From Streptomyces qaidamensis (GTDB lineage Bacteria; Actinomycetota; Actinomycetes; Streptomycetales; Streptomycetaceae): a DNA stretch of 64,000 bases. The stretch covers positions 3,658,001-3,722,000 of the forward strand of contig NZ_CP015098.1 of the NCBI RefSeq assembly GCF_001611795.1, read 5' to 3'. Made by a program: the position numbers and the translations under genes. Below are positions 1 through 8,646 of the stretch, piece after piece (the first letter of the stretch is position 1; each line of letters starts with the position of its first letter). The notes below the pieces were generated by a model, which saw only the letters and a list, made by a program, of their open reading frames with translations, did not search any database and was not told the origin of the DNA.

Positions 1-1
1 G

Positions 2-178
2 TCGGGGCTGCCGTACGACACATGGGACGGGCTGAACGCGGGGCTGTACGGGCCCCTGGCCACGGGGGGTTCCGTGGTGCTGTGCCGGCATCTGGAGCAG
101 GCCGGGGACGGGGTGCTGGACAAGCGGGTGGAGAGCGAGCGGGTCACGACGATCGCCCACGGCACCGCGGGCCGGTAG
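2..178 (+). CDS. C-terminal end of a TIGR03089-type AMP-binding-like protein (partial)
   Basis: Only the last 58 residues are inside the window; the reading frame is open from base 2 to the TAG at 176-178. The segment contains SGLPYDTWDGLNAGLYGPL and LATGGSVVLCRH and ends in VTTIAHGTAGR. This fits, from memory, the C-terminus of the actinobacterial TIGR03089 proteins, which resemble the AMP-binding domain of acyl-adenylating enzymes but are short and of unknown substrate. In Streptomyces such a gene sits immediately upstream of LCP genes, as here. The function cannot be tested from so short a fragment. The high GC3 of the frame supports that it is coding. Confidence 0.6.
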   Translation, partial: SGLPYDTWDGLNAGLYGPLATGGSVVLCRHLEQAGDGVLDKRVESERVTTIAHGTAGR

Positions 179-240
179 CCGGGCCCCTCCCCCGTACGGC
201 CCATCCCCACCCACCCCCGGCCCTCCATCCGCGCCATGGT

Positions 241-272
241 CGTAGGAGCGGTGCGCGCGGGGCGTTCCTACG
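241..272 (+). promoter_or_regulatory. hairpin just upstream of the first LCP gene
   Basis: CGTAGGA at 241-247 is repeated inverted as TCCTACG at 266-272, and the AGGAGG Shine-Dalgarno of the next gene follows at once. It could be an operator or an RNA hairpin that affects access to the ribosome site; no known motif is recognised. Confidence 0.3.
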
Positions 273-293
273 TCAGGAGGGGTGGTTGCTGCC

Positions 294-1475
294 GTGGGCT
301 ACAGGGTCGGTCCGGGCACGGGAGCGTCCGCCAGCGGGCGGGGGCTCCTGCGGCGGCGCCGGCGGCGGTGGGTGCGGCGCACGGCTTTCGGGGTCACGGC
401 ACTCCTCGTGGTCGCCGGGGGGATCGGCTGGGCCGTGTACGCGAAGCTCAGCGGGAACATCACACCCGACGAAGCGGCCGCCGCCGAACTCGCGCGCTAC
501 GACCGGGAGCGGCCCACCTCCCTGGTCAAGGACGCCCGGAACATCCTGCTGATCGGGTCGGACTCGCGCGAGGGGAGCGGCAACGCCCGCTACGGGCGGG
601 ACTCCGGCACCGAGCGGTCCGACACCACGATCCTGCTGCATCTGTCCGCCGGCCGGGACAGCGCCACCGCCGTCTCCATCCCCCGGGACCTGATGGTGAA
701 CCTGCCGGGCTGCCGGCGTCCGGACGGGTCCCGCAGCGCGCCCCGGTTCGCCATGTTCAACCAGGCCTTCCAGCTCGGCGGCTCGGCCTGCACGATCCGG
801 ACCGTGGAGAAGCTGACCGACATCCGCGTCGACCACCACGTCGTCGTCGACTTCCACGGGTTCAAGGAGATGGTCGACGCGGTCGACGGCGTCGAGGTGT
901 GCCTGCGGCAGCCGATCGACGACCGGGCCGCCAAGCTGCGGCTGCCCGCCGGGCGCGTGACGCTCAACGGCGAGCAGGCCCTCGGCTACGTGCGCGCCCG
1001 CAAGACGCTGGGCGACGGCAGCGACACCGAGCGGATGGAGCGGCAGCAGCGTTTCCTCGGGGCGCTCGTCAACAAGGCGCGCAGCAATGACGTCCTGCTG
1101 AATCCGGCGAAGCTGTATCCCGTACTGGACGCCGCCACGTCGTCCCTCACCACCGACCCGGAACTGGCGAGCTTGCGTGGTTTGTACGCACTCGTGCGCG
1201 GCCTGCGCGACATCCCCATGGAACAAGTGCAATTCCTGACCGTCCCCCGGGAGTCGTACGCCTACGACGCCAATCGCGACCAACTCGTGGAGCCCGCGGC
1301 AAAGCGGCTGTTCGAGCGGCTGCGTACGGACACACCGGTGGTGGTGGAGGGTAACGGCCCACGTGACGGGTCGTACGGGGATTCGTATCCGGGTCCCTTT
1401 CGCGATCCCACCGTCACTGTTTCTCCTCCACCGACGTTTCGGGGGAACACGGCAGCCGAGGACACCTGTGAGTAA
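294..1475 (+). CDS. LCP-family protein 1 (LytR-CpsA-Psr), no C-terminal domain
   Basis: A 393-residue type II membrane protein. An Arg-rich cytoplasmic tail (residues 1-30) precedes one membrane helix (about 31-50) and an extracellular LCP domain (about 82-300) with the family blocks NILLIGSDSREG, RSDTTILLH, VSIPRDLMV and ALGYVRARKTLGDGSDTERM. LCP enzymes transfer undecaprenyl-linked glycopolymers (teichoic acid, arabinogalactan or other polysaccharides) onto peptidoglycan; the conserved Arg and Asp residues bind the pyrophosphate. Unlike its neighbours it has no LytR_C domain after the LCP domain, only a Pro-rich tail. The frame is open to a GTG at 282, but AGGAGG at 275-280 would be one base from it, so the GTG at 294 was chosen. 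The substrate is unknown. Confidence 0.88.
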   Translation: MGYRVGPGTGASASGRGLLRRRRRRWVRRTAFGVTALLVVAGGIGWAVYAKLSGNITPDEAAAAELARYDRERPTSLVKDARNILLIGSDSREGSGNARYGRDSGTERSDTTILLHLSAGRDSATAVSIPRDLMVNLPGCRRPDGSRSAPRFAMFNQAFQLGGSACTIRTVEKLTDIRVDHHVVVDFHGFKEMVDAVDGVEVCLRQPIDDRAAKLRLPAGRVTLNGEQALGYVRARKTLGDGSDTERMERQQRFLGALVNKARSNDVLLNPAKLYPVLDAATSSLTTDPELASLRGLYALVRGLRDIPMEQVQFLTVPRESYAYDANRDQLVEPAAKRLFERLRTDTPVVVEGNGPRDGSYGDSYPGPFRDPTVTVSPPPTFRGNTAAEDTCE

Positions 1476-1520
1476 AGCGGGCACCAAGGCCGCTCCAAGG
1501 TATTGAGCTCCTCACCCGGG

Positions 1521-1612
1521 AAATGGGCGAATTGCCCAGCTGTAGGGACGTGGAATGGGTCACCGTCGTCGCCCGGCGGTGAAAGGGGCGGTTAGTGTGA
1601 GCGATCCGGTGC
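1521..1612 (+). repeat. conserved 92-bp upstream block, copy 1 (probable promoter or operator region)
   Basis: This non-coding block is repeated, with scattered substitutions, at 3498-3589 in front of the next LCP gene. Shared elements are an inverted repeat TGGGC(5-6 nt)GCCCA, GACGTG, GTCACC and a promoter-like TAGTGTG followed by CGATCC. It lies about 105 bp before the GTG start at 1717. Its conservation outside coding sequence suggests a shared promoter or operator. Confidence 0.5.
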
Positions 1613-1716
1613 GCCCGGCCCTGAGGGAAGGTCCCGAGGTCGCGCACTGTGTGACCGAGACCCGAGCGCCTTGGAGGGGAAGGCGCCGCGTGCCCCGACG
1701 GAGGAAACAGACAACC

Positions 1717-3459
1717 GTGGACGCGCAAGGCCGTGGGCGGGCGGACGACGTCGATCCCGCAGATCAGTGGGTGCTCAACCCGGACACCGGTGAATACGAA
1801 CTGCGACTGGGGCCTTCCGCACCGCAGCCGGGCGTCCCCTCGCCCCGCAAGCCACGGTCCTCCGAGGCGGCCCCTCCGGCCCGGAGCCGCACGCGGGCGC
1901 CCGGCCGGTCACGGTCCGAGACGCCCGGGCGTGCGGTGCCGCCGCCCCGCAGGCGCCGCGGGGCGCCGGAGGAGCCGTTGCCGGGGCGGCGCGGACGGCG
2001 CCCGGTGAAGAAGGCCTCCAAGGGCCGGAAGGCCCTGCTGTGGACCGGCGGCGCGATGGCGTTCGTCCTGGTCGCCGGCGCGGGGGGCGCGTACTTCTAC
2101 ATCGAGCACCTGAACGACAACATCGCGTCGGTCTCCGACGACGGCGCGAGCACCGGTGGCTTCAGCAAGGACAAGGCGATCAACATCCTGCTGATCGGCA
2201 CCGACAAGCGCACCGGCAAGGGCAACGGCAGCTACGGCGACGCGGGCAGTGTCGGGCACGCCGACACCACGATCCTGCTGCACGTCTCCAAGGACCGTTC
2301 GAACGCGACCGCGCTGAGCATCCCGCGTGACCTGATCGTCGACGTACCGGACTGCCCGACGACGCAGGAGGACGGCACCCAGAAGATCATCCCCGGCACG
2401 CAGCAGGTCCGCTTCAACACGAGTCTCGGCCAGGACGGCCGTACGCCCAGCTGCACAGCGCGTACCGTGACCGAGCTGACCGGGGTCAAGCCGGACAACT
2501 TCATGGTCGCGGACTTCAACGCGGTCAAGACGCTGACCAGCGCGGTGGGCGGGGTCGAGGTCTGTGTGGGCAAGGACCTCGACGACCCGGACTCGCACCT
2601 CAAACTGTCCAAGGGCACGCACACCATCGAGGGCGAGCAGGCGCTGGCGTTCGTGCGCACCCGGCACGCCGTCGGTTTCGGCGGCGACCTGAGCCGGATC
2701 GGGCTGCAGCAGCAGTTCCTGAGCGCGCTGATGCGCAAGCTGAAGTCCAACGACACCCTCACCAGCCCGTCGAAGATGCTCGACCTGGCCGAGGCGGGCA
2801 CGAAGGCGCTGACCGTCGACGCGCAGCTGGACAGCATCGGCAAGCTGAAGGACCTCGGCCTGGAGCTGGGCAAGCTCGACACCAAGAACCTGACCTTCAC
2901 CACCGTCCCGGTGATCGACAACCCGGCGGAGAAGGTCAAGGCCACGGTCGTGCTCAACGAGTCGACGGCCCCGCAGGTCTTCGACATGATCAGGAACGAC
3001 GTCTCCTTCACCGCCGTCAAGGAGCGGAAGAAGAAGGAGGCCGCCGCGGTCGCCGCCCGGCTGAAGGGCACCAAGGCCCCGGCCTCCGAGGTGCGGGTGC
3101 GGATCCTCAACGGCGGTGCCGTCGCCGGAAGCGCCCAGGAGACCCTCAGCTGGCTGCAGAACGAGGAGGGCGTGACCAAGTCGGAGAACGCCGGCAACGC
3201 GCCCGCCCCGCTGGCGAAGACGACCCTGGAGTACGCGCCCGACCAGGCCGACCAGGCCCGCCGCCTCGCGGACCTCATGGGTCTGTCCGGGGCGGCGATG
3301 AAGCCGGGCGAGAGCGTGACCAACGACCAGGGGCTGCCCGCGATGACGCTGACCCTCGGCAAGGACTTCGAAGGGGCGGGTGTCTCCCTCACCGCGCCCG
3401 CCAAGGCACCGGAGGGGGTGCAGAAGTCCACCGCCGACAAGGTGGAGTGCGCGAAGTGA
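1717..3459 (+). CDS. LCP-family protein 2 with LytR_C domain
   Basis: A 580-residue protein. A cytoplasmic segment of about 105 residues starts with the motif DPADQWVLNPDTGEYELRL and then becomes Arg/Pro-rich. A membrane helix follows at about 107-128, then an LCP domain (about 150-400; NILLIGTDKRTGKGN, HADTTILLH, LSIPRDLIV, FVRTRHAVGFGGDLSRIGLQQQFL) and a LytR_C domain (about 465-555; VRVRILNGGAVAGSAQETL). The predicted role is wall glycopolymer ligation on the outer face of the membrane. The frame is open up to an ATG at 1555, but the GTG at 1717 was chosen because it has GGAGGA upstream and because the tandem paralogue is similar only from this codon on. Tandem duplicate of the next gene. 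Confidence 0.88.
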   Translation: MDAQGRGRADDVDPADQWVLNPDTGEYELRLGPSAPQPGVPSPRKPRSSEAAPPARSRTRAPGRSRSETPGRAVPPPRRRRGAPEEPLPGRRGRRPVKKASKGRKALLWTGGAMAFVLVAGAGGAYFYIEHLNDNIASVSDDGASTGGFSKDKAINILLIGTDKRTGKGNGSYGDAGSVGHADTTILLHVSKDRSNATALSIPRDLIVDVPDCPTTQEDGTQKIIPGTQQVRFNTSLGQDGRTPSCTARTVTELTGVKPDNFMVADFNAVKTLTSAVGGVEVCVGKDLDDPDSHLKLSKGTHTIEGEQALAFVRTRHAVGFGGDLSRIGLQQQFLSALMRKLKSNDTLTSPSKMLDLAEAGTKALTVDAQLDSIGKLKDLGLELGKLDTKNLTFTTVPVIDNPAEKVKATVVLNESTAPQVFDMIRNDVSFTAVKERKKKEAAAVAARLKGTKAPASEVRVRILNGGAVAGSAQETLSWLQNEEGVTKSENAGNAPAPLAKTTLEYAPDQADQARRLADLMGLSGAAMKPGESVTNDQGLPAMTLTLGKDFEGAGVSLTAPAKAPEGVQKSTADKVECAK

Positions 3460-3497
3460 CGTGCAATCCCTTTGCGTTCACGGAACTTCCTTCAAAC

Positions 3498-3589
3498 AAA
3501 TGGGCGGGATTGCCCAGTTGTGAGACGTGCAATTTGTCACCCACGTCGCTTGACGAGGAAGTGTGCGGATAGTGTGTGCGATCCAGTGC
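3498..3589 (+). repeat. conserved 92-bp upstream block, copy 2
   Basis: Second copy of the block at 1521-1612. It holds TGGGCGGGATTGCCCA as inverted repeat, GACGTG, GTCACC, a TTGACG hexamer and TAGTGTG, in the same order and spacing apart from single-base indels. It lies about 100 bp before the GTG at 3690. Confidence 0.5.
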
Positions 3590-3689
3590 TCTCACCCATG
3601 AGGTCCGTCCTGGGGGCGTGCACTGCTTGAACAGCACCGTGCGCCTTCCGGGGGAGGGCGCCGCGTGGCCCGACGGAGGAATCAGGCAC

Positions 3690-5477
3690 GTGGACGCGCA
3701 AGGCCGTGGGCGGGCGGACGACATCGACCCCGCAGACCAATGGGTACTCAACCCGAACACCGGTGAATACGAACTGCGACTGGCCCCTTCCGCAGCGCAG
3801 TCGTCCGTTCCCGGCCCGCGCGGTTCCGGTGACCGTGGCACGACCGGCCGTCGTGGCACGACCGGCCGGGGCACGACCGGTGCGGCCGGTGCGGCAGGCG
3901 CCCGCCGGACCGCCCCCGCCCGGCGTCCCGGAGCCGCGGCACCCGGTGATGACGCTCCCTCCCCGCGCAGACGCGCCGGCGCCCCGGCCGAGGCGGCCGC
4001 GGGACGGCGCGGGCGCCGCCCGGTGCCGAAGAAGGCGAAGGGCAAGAAGGTCCTGATGTGGACCGGCGGTTCACTGGCCTTCGTACTGATCGCGGCGAGC
4101 GGGGCCGCCTACCTCTACTACGAGCACCTCAACAACAACATCACGTCCGTCTCCGACGACGGCGCCGGCACCGGGGGCTTCAGCAAGGACCGCGCGATCA
4201 ACATCCTGCTGATCGGCACCGACAAGCGCACCGGCAAGGGCAACGAGGGCTACGGCGACAAGGACAGCGCCGGGCACGCGGACACCACACTGGTACTGCA
4301 CGTCGCCAAGGACCGCTCCAACGCGACCGTGTTGAGCATCCCGCGGGACCTGATCACCGACATCCCGGACTGTCCGACGACTCAGGAGGACGGCACCGAG
4401 AAGATCATCCCGGGCCAGCAGCGCACGCGCTTCAACAACAGCCTCGGGCAGGAGGAACGCACCCCGAGCTGCACCATGCGCACGATCACCGAGCTCACCG
4501 GGCTGAAGATGGACCACTTCATGGTGGCCGACTTCAACGCGGTCAAGACGCTGACCAGCGCGGTGGGCGGCGTCGACGTGTGCCTGGCCAAGGACATCAA
4601 GGACAAGGACTCCAAGCTCGATCTGCCCAAGGGCGAGCACACGATCGAGGGCGAGGAGGCGCTGGCCTTCGTCCGGACCCGGCACTCCGTGGGCTTCGGC
4701 GGTGACCTGAGCAGGATCGAGCTGCAACAGCAGTTCCTCGGCTCGATGATGCGCAAGCTGAAGTCCAACGACACCCTCACCAGCCCGCAGAAAATGATCA
4801 AGCTGGCGGAGGCGGGCACCAAGGCGCTGACCGTCGACTCCCAGATCAGCACGATCAAGAAGCTGGCCGATCTCGGGGCGGAGCTGGGCAAGTTCGACAC
4901 CAAGAACCTCACGTTCGCCACTGTGCCCGTCGTCGACAACCCCGCGGAGAAGGTCAAGGCCACGGTGGTCCTGAAGGAGCCCCAGGCCCAGCAGCTGTTC
5001 GCGATGGTCCGGGACGACGTGTCGCTGACCGACGTGAAACAGCAGAAGAAGAAGGAGAAGGCCGCCGAGGCCGCCCGGCTGAAGGGCACCAAGGCCCAGG
5101 CCTCCGAGGTGCGGGTGCGGATCCTCAACGGCGGTGCCGTCGCCGGAAGCGCCCAGGAGACCCTCAGCTGGCTGCAGGTCCAGGAGGGCGTGACCAAGTC
5201 CGAGAACGCGGGCAACGCTGAGCAGCCGCTCGCGAAGACCACGCTGGAGTACGGGCCCGACCAGGCCGACCAGGCCCGCCGGCTCGCCGAGATCATGGGC
5301 CTGTCCGGGGCCGCGATGAAGCCGGGCGAGAGCGTGACCAACGCCCAGGGCGTGCCCGCGATGACACTGACCCTCGGAAAGGACTTCGAGGGTGCGGGCG
5401 TGCCCCTCACCACTCCGGCGAAGGTTCCGGAGGACGTTCAGAAGGCCACGGCCGACAAGGTCGAGTGCGCGAAGTGA
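3690..5477 (+). CDS. LCP-family protein 3 with LytR_C domain (tandem paralogue of LCP 2)
   Basis: A 595-residue protein with the same architecture as its upstream neighbour. The cytoplasmic segment carries DPADQWVLNPNTGEYELRL and a longer Arg/Pro/Thr-rich stretch with RGTTGR-type repeats. Then come a membrane helix (about 120-142), an LCP domain (NILLIGTDKRTGKGN, HADTTLVLH, LSIPRDLIT, FVRTRHSVGFGGDLSRIELQQQFL) and a LytR_C domain. The GTG at 3690 matches the start of the paralogue and has GGAGGA 9 bp upstream; the frame stays open to 3576 but similarity ends at the GTG. Some stretches of DNA are identical to the paralogue, including third positions, which suggests recent gene conversion. Confidence 0.88.
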   Translation: MDAQGRGRADDIDPADQWVLNPNTGEYELRLAPSAAQSSVPGPRGSGDRGTTGRRGTTGRGTTGAAGAAGARRTAPARRPGAAAPGDDAPSPRRRAGAPAEAAAGRRGRRPVPKKAKGKKVLMWTGGSLAFVLIAASGAAYLYYEHLNNNITSVSDDGAGTGGFSKDRAINILLIGTDKRTGKGNEGYGDKDSAGHADTTLVLHVAKDRSNATVLSIPRDLITDIPDCPTTQEDGTEKIIPGQQRTRFNNSLGQEERTPSCTMRTITELTGLKMDHFMVADFNAVKTLTSAVGGVDVCLAKDIKDKDSKLDLPKGEHTIEGEEALAFVRTRHSVGFGGDLSRIELQQQFLGSMMRKLKSNDTLTSPQKMIKLAEAGTKALTVDSQISTIKKLADLGAELGKFDTKNLTFATVPVVDNPAEKVKATVVLKEPQAQQLFAMVRDDVSLTDVKQQKKKEKAAEAARLKGTKAQASEVRVRILNGGAVAGSAQETLSWLQVQEGVTKSENAGNAEQPLAKTTLEYGPDQADQARRLAEIMGLSGAAMKPGESVTNAQGVPAMTLTLGKDFEGAGVPLTTPAKVPEDVQKATADKVECAK

Positions 5478-5719
5478 CCTGACCGTCCCGTCCTGCGTCT
5501 AACAGGTGGACGGAGCATGCGTGAACGGGGCATGCCCGGACGAATCGGTCAGGTGTACATCCGACCGGGCATGTCAGTGGTCCAACCAGCAGCGGGGACG
5601 GCCGTGCGCCGGCGGAACACCGGGGGAACCCGTGGTCCGGGCGGGCACGGGTCGCCCGCGATCCGAACACGACGCGGGGCGGACCCGTGGGTCGGCCGTA
5701 GGGGTGGGGAGGCAGGGGC

Positions 5720-7381
5720 ATGGCGCAGAGTGACGTGCGCGGAGGCGGCACCCGGCGCGAGTCGGGCGGCGGCCTCGCCCAGGACGAACGTCCGGGGACG
5801 GCGGCGTCCGCCGCGGGCGGGGGCGCGGAGGGCGGGGGCGGCCAGGGCCGGCGGCGTGGCCGGCGGCGCGGCGGCAAACGCCGGATAGTGCGCTGGTTCG
5901 CGATCGTGCTGTCCGTGCTGATACTCGGGACGGCCGGCGCCGGATACCTCTACTACCGCCACCTCAACGGCAACATCGACAAGGGCAAACGCAACAGCGG
6001 CGAGTCCGACGTCGAGAAGACCGGGCCCAACGCGGCGGGCCAGACCCCGCTCAACATCCTGCTGATCGGTTCCGACAGCCGGAACTCCGCGGAGAACGTC
6101 AAGCTCGGCGGCGGCAGGGACAACGTCGGCAGCAAGCCCCTTGCGGACGTGCAGATGCTCCTGCACGTCTCGGCGGACCGCGAGAGCGCGTCCGTGGTGA
6201 GCATCCCGCGGGACACCCGGGTGGACATCCCCAAGTGCGTCGACCCGGACACCGGGGACACCTACCCGGCCAAGAACACGATCATCAACGAGACGCTCCA
6301 GCGCGGTGGCCCGGGCTGCACCCTGGCCACCTGGCAGAACCTGACCGGCGTGTACATCGACCACTGGATGATGGTCGACTTCGCCGGAGTGGTGGACATG
6401 GCGGACGCCATCGGCGGTGTTCCCGTCTGCGTCAACCAGAACGTGTGGGACCGGCCGCTGTCCGGCCAGCGCGGCGGCTCCGGACTGAAGCTGAAGGCCG
6501 GCACGCACAAGGTGCAGGGCAAGGAGGCGCTGCAGTGGCTGCGCACCCGCCACGCCTGGGGCAGTGACCCGCTGCGCGCCAAGGCGCAGCACATGTACAT
6601 GAACGCGATGATCCGGACGCTGAAGGAGCAGAACGTCTTCACCGACACCGGCCGTCTGATGGGCCTGGCCGAGGCGGGCACGAAGGCGCTGAAGGTGTCC
6701 GAGGAGATCGGCACGGTCAAGGAGCTGTACGACGTCGGCATGCAGCTGAAGTCGGTCCCGACCAACCGCATCACGATGACGACGATGCCGTGGATCGAGG
6801 ACCCCCTGAACCGCAACCACCTGGTGCCCAAGCCGGAGGACGCCGACAAGATGTGGGCGATGCTCCGCGACGACGTCTCCTTCGACAAGGCCGGAAAGGC
6901 ACGCGCGGGCACCGCCTCGGGTCCGTCCCCGGCGTCGGTGAAGGCCACGGGTCCGGCCGCGGCGCCGGCCGCCGGGCTGTCGGTCACCGTCGTCAACGGG
7001 ACGGCGAGCGACGAGCGGCCCGCCGTTCCGCGACGGGCCGCCGCGGTCGTGGCGGCGCTGCAGCAGGAGGGCTTCACCCAGGCCGTCGCCGCGAGCCGGC
7101 AGGACCCGCACGGCCGGACCCAGGTGACGTATCCGAAGAGCACGGGCGAGCAGGGCCGCGCCAACGCGCTGTCGGTGGCGAAGGCGGTCGGCATCCCGAG
7201 CAGCCAGGTGCGGGCCACGGACGACGTCACCACCACGCTGACGATCGGCGCCGACTGGCGGGAGGGCACGGCCTACCCCAAGCAGAAGGCACCCGAGGCG
7301 GGCGATCTGCCCGAATCCGCGGACGCGCTGAGCGCGGACAAGACGGAGTGCATGGACGTGTACGAGCCCTACCAGTGGTGA
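5720..7381 (+). CDS. LCP-family protein 4 with LytR_C domain
   Basis: A 553-residue protein. A Gly/Arg-rich cytoplasmic segment (1-57) precedes a membrane helix (about 58-79), an LCP domain (about 110-340; NILLIGSDSRNSAEN, VSIPRDTRVDIP, WLRTRHAWGSDPLRAKAQHMYM) and a C-terminal LytR_C domain (about 415-510; LSVTVVNGTASDERP). The start has GGGGAGG a few bases upstream. In place of the usual DTT of the second block it reads ADVQMLLHVS, a divergence from the other five copies. Its predicted role is glycopolymer transfer to peptidoglycan or a related extracellular reaction. The 242 bp before it show no convincing gene and no copy of the 92-bp block. Confidence 0.87.
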   Translation: MAQSDVRGGGTRRESGGGLAQDERPGTAASAAGGGAEGGGGQGRRRGRRRGGKRRIVRWFAIVLSVLILGTAGAGYLYYRHLNGNIDKGKRNSGESDVEKTGPNAAGQTPLNILLIGSDSRNSAENVKLGGGRDNVGSKPLADVQMLLHVSADRESASVVSIPRDTRVDIPKCVDPDTGDTYPAKNTIINETLQRGGPGCTLATWQNLTGVYIDHWMMVDFAGVVDMADAIGGVPVCVNQNVWDRPLSGQRGGSGLKLKAGTHKVQGKEALQWLRTRHAWGSDPLRAKAQHMYMNAMIRTLKEQNVFTDTGRLMGLAEAGTKALKVSEEIGTVKELYDVGMQLKSVPTNRITMTTMPWIEDPLNRNHLVPKPEDADKMWAMLRDDVSFDKAGKARAGTASGPSPASVKATGPAAAPAAGLSVTVVNGTASDERPAVPRRAAAVVAALQQEGFTQAVAASRQDPHGRTQVTYPKSTGEQGRANALSVAKAVGIPSSQVRATDDVTTTLTIGADWREGTAYPKQKAPEAGDLPESADALSADKTECMDVYEPYQW

Positions 7382-7434
7382 ACGCCTCCGCGGCGTGAGG
7401 GAGCGGGGCTGCTCCCCTCCTGCTGCGCCGCACA

Positions 7435-7472
7435 CCATGGGCCCCCTCCCCGACCGGGAAGGGGGCCCATGG
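7435..7472. terminator. bidirectional terminator between LCP 4 and glycosyltransferase
   Basis: CCATGGGCCCCCT at 7435-7447 pairs with AGGGGGCCCATGG at 7460-7472, with a few further pairs inward. It lies between convergent genes. Confidence 0.75.
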
Positions 7473-7482
7473 CCGCGTCGGG

Positions 7483-8520
7483 TCAGCTCGCGGCGGCGTC
7501 GGCGCGCACCGCGGGGCGCCGGGAGGCGATGACCTTCTTCGCCAGCGCCCGCGGGCTGGTCAGGAAGCCCCAGCCCCACGACATGTGCATCGTGGCCAGA
7601 GCCACCGGGATCTGCAGCCGCGCCTTCAGGGGCAGGCCCTTGCCCGCCGGGACCGAGCCGAGCAGGATCGCCGCGAGGTAGCCGCCGGGCACCACGAGGC
7701 CCCACGGCGTCAGCAGGGCGCCCACCAGGATGCCGGCGCCGATCGCGCACACGGCGGTCGGCGGGGCGAGGTAGCGCAGGTTGATCGAGCCCTCGTGGAA
7801 GCGGGCCACCACGTGCCGCCAGCGGCCGTAGTCCTTGTACTGCTTGGCGAGCGCCTTCACACTCGGCCGCGGCCGGTACGACACCTTCAGCTCGGGCGAG
7901 AACCAGACCAGCCCGCCGGCCTCGCGGATGCGGAAGTTCAGCTCCCAGTCCTGGGCGCGGATGAACTCCACGTTGTAGCCGCCCTGCTGCTCCAGCGCCT
8001 CGCGCCGGAACACACCCAGATAGACGGTCTCGGCCGGGCCCGCCTGACCACCGGTGTGGAAGGCGGCGTTGCCGACCCCGATCTTCGAGGTCATCGCGGC
8101 GGCGACCGCGTGCTCCCAGTCGTTCTCGCCCTCGGCGTGCATGATGCCGCCGACGTTCTGCGCGCCGGTCTCCTCCAGGAGCCGTACGGCCGTCGCGATG
8201 TAGTTCGGCGAGAGCATGCCGTGCCCGTCGACGCGGACGACGATCGGATGCCGGGAGGCGTTGATCGCCGCGTTCAGCGCCGCGGGCGTACGGCCGGTGG
8301 GGTTGGGGACGGTGTGGATACGCGCGTCTTCGGCCACGAGCTCGGCGGCGATCTCGTCCGTGCGGTCCGTGGACGGACCGAGGGCGATCACGACCTCCAT
8401 CTCGCCGGCGTACTCCTGCGCGAGGATCGCTTGGACTGCTCCCCGCAGATGCCGCTCCTCGTTGAGGACGGGCATGATCACGGAAACGGCGGGGTGCCGC
8501 ACGTCGGGATTGGCGTTCAT
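7483..8520 (-). CDS. family 2 glycosyltransferase, membrane-associated
   Basis: A 345-residue GT-A glycosyltransferase. The N-terminal nucleotide-sugar domain carries VSVIMPVLNEERHLRGAV (about 12-29) and the metal-binding region VVRVDGHGML (about 94-103); RAQDWELNFRIREAGG corresponds to the acceptor or ED region. Hydrophobic segments near residues 255-300 indicate membrane anchoring, as in enzymes that act on polyprenyl-linked acceptors. Its position between LCP genes suggests it builds or decorates a polymer that those proteins attach to the wall; this is inference from context. It is divergent from LCP 5, sharing the 126-bp region 8521-8646 for promoters. Donor and acceptor are unknown. Confidence 0.85.
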   Translation of the reverse strand: MNANPDVRHPAVSVIMPVLNEERHLRGAVQAILAQEYAGEMEVVIALGPSTDRTDEIAAELVAEDARIHTVPNPTGRTPAALNAAINASRHPIVVRVDGHGMLSPNYIATAVRLLEETGAQNVGGIMHAEGENDWEHAVAAAMTSKIGVGNAAFHTGGQAGPAETVYLGVFRREALEQQGGYNVEFIRAQDWELNFRIREAGGLVWFSPELKVSYRPRPSVKALAKQYKDYGRWRHVVARFHEGSINLRYLAPPTAVCAIGAGILVGALLTPWGLVVPGGYLAAILLGSVPAGKGLPLKARLQIPVALATMHMSWGWGFLTSPRALAKKVIASRRPAVRADAAAS

Positions 8521-8646
8521 AGGGGGCTCACGTTACCGCGAACGGGGGACACCGGTGCGCGCCGCCGGGGCGGTGGCGCGGGCCGCAGATCGTATCGGCC
8601 TACGGTTTCACGGATCCCACGTACGGCCGTCGTCCGGAGGTGCCCC

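Noticed and set aside
5478..5719. Small gene between LCP 3 and LCP 4 (for example from 5517)
   Set aside because: The frame overlaps LCP 4 in another phase and has no recognisable domain; no conserved 92-bp block is found there either.
5549..7750. Long minus-strand frame across LCP 4
   Set aside because: It is antisense to LCP 4, His/Val/Arg-rich without known domains, and typical of antisense frames in high-GC DNA.
7585..8646. Open frame that would extend LCP 5 by about 350 residues upstream
   Set aside because: It runs antisense to the well-supported glycosyltransferase, has no family similarity, and the ATG at 8647 has a good ribosome site.
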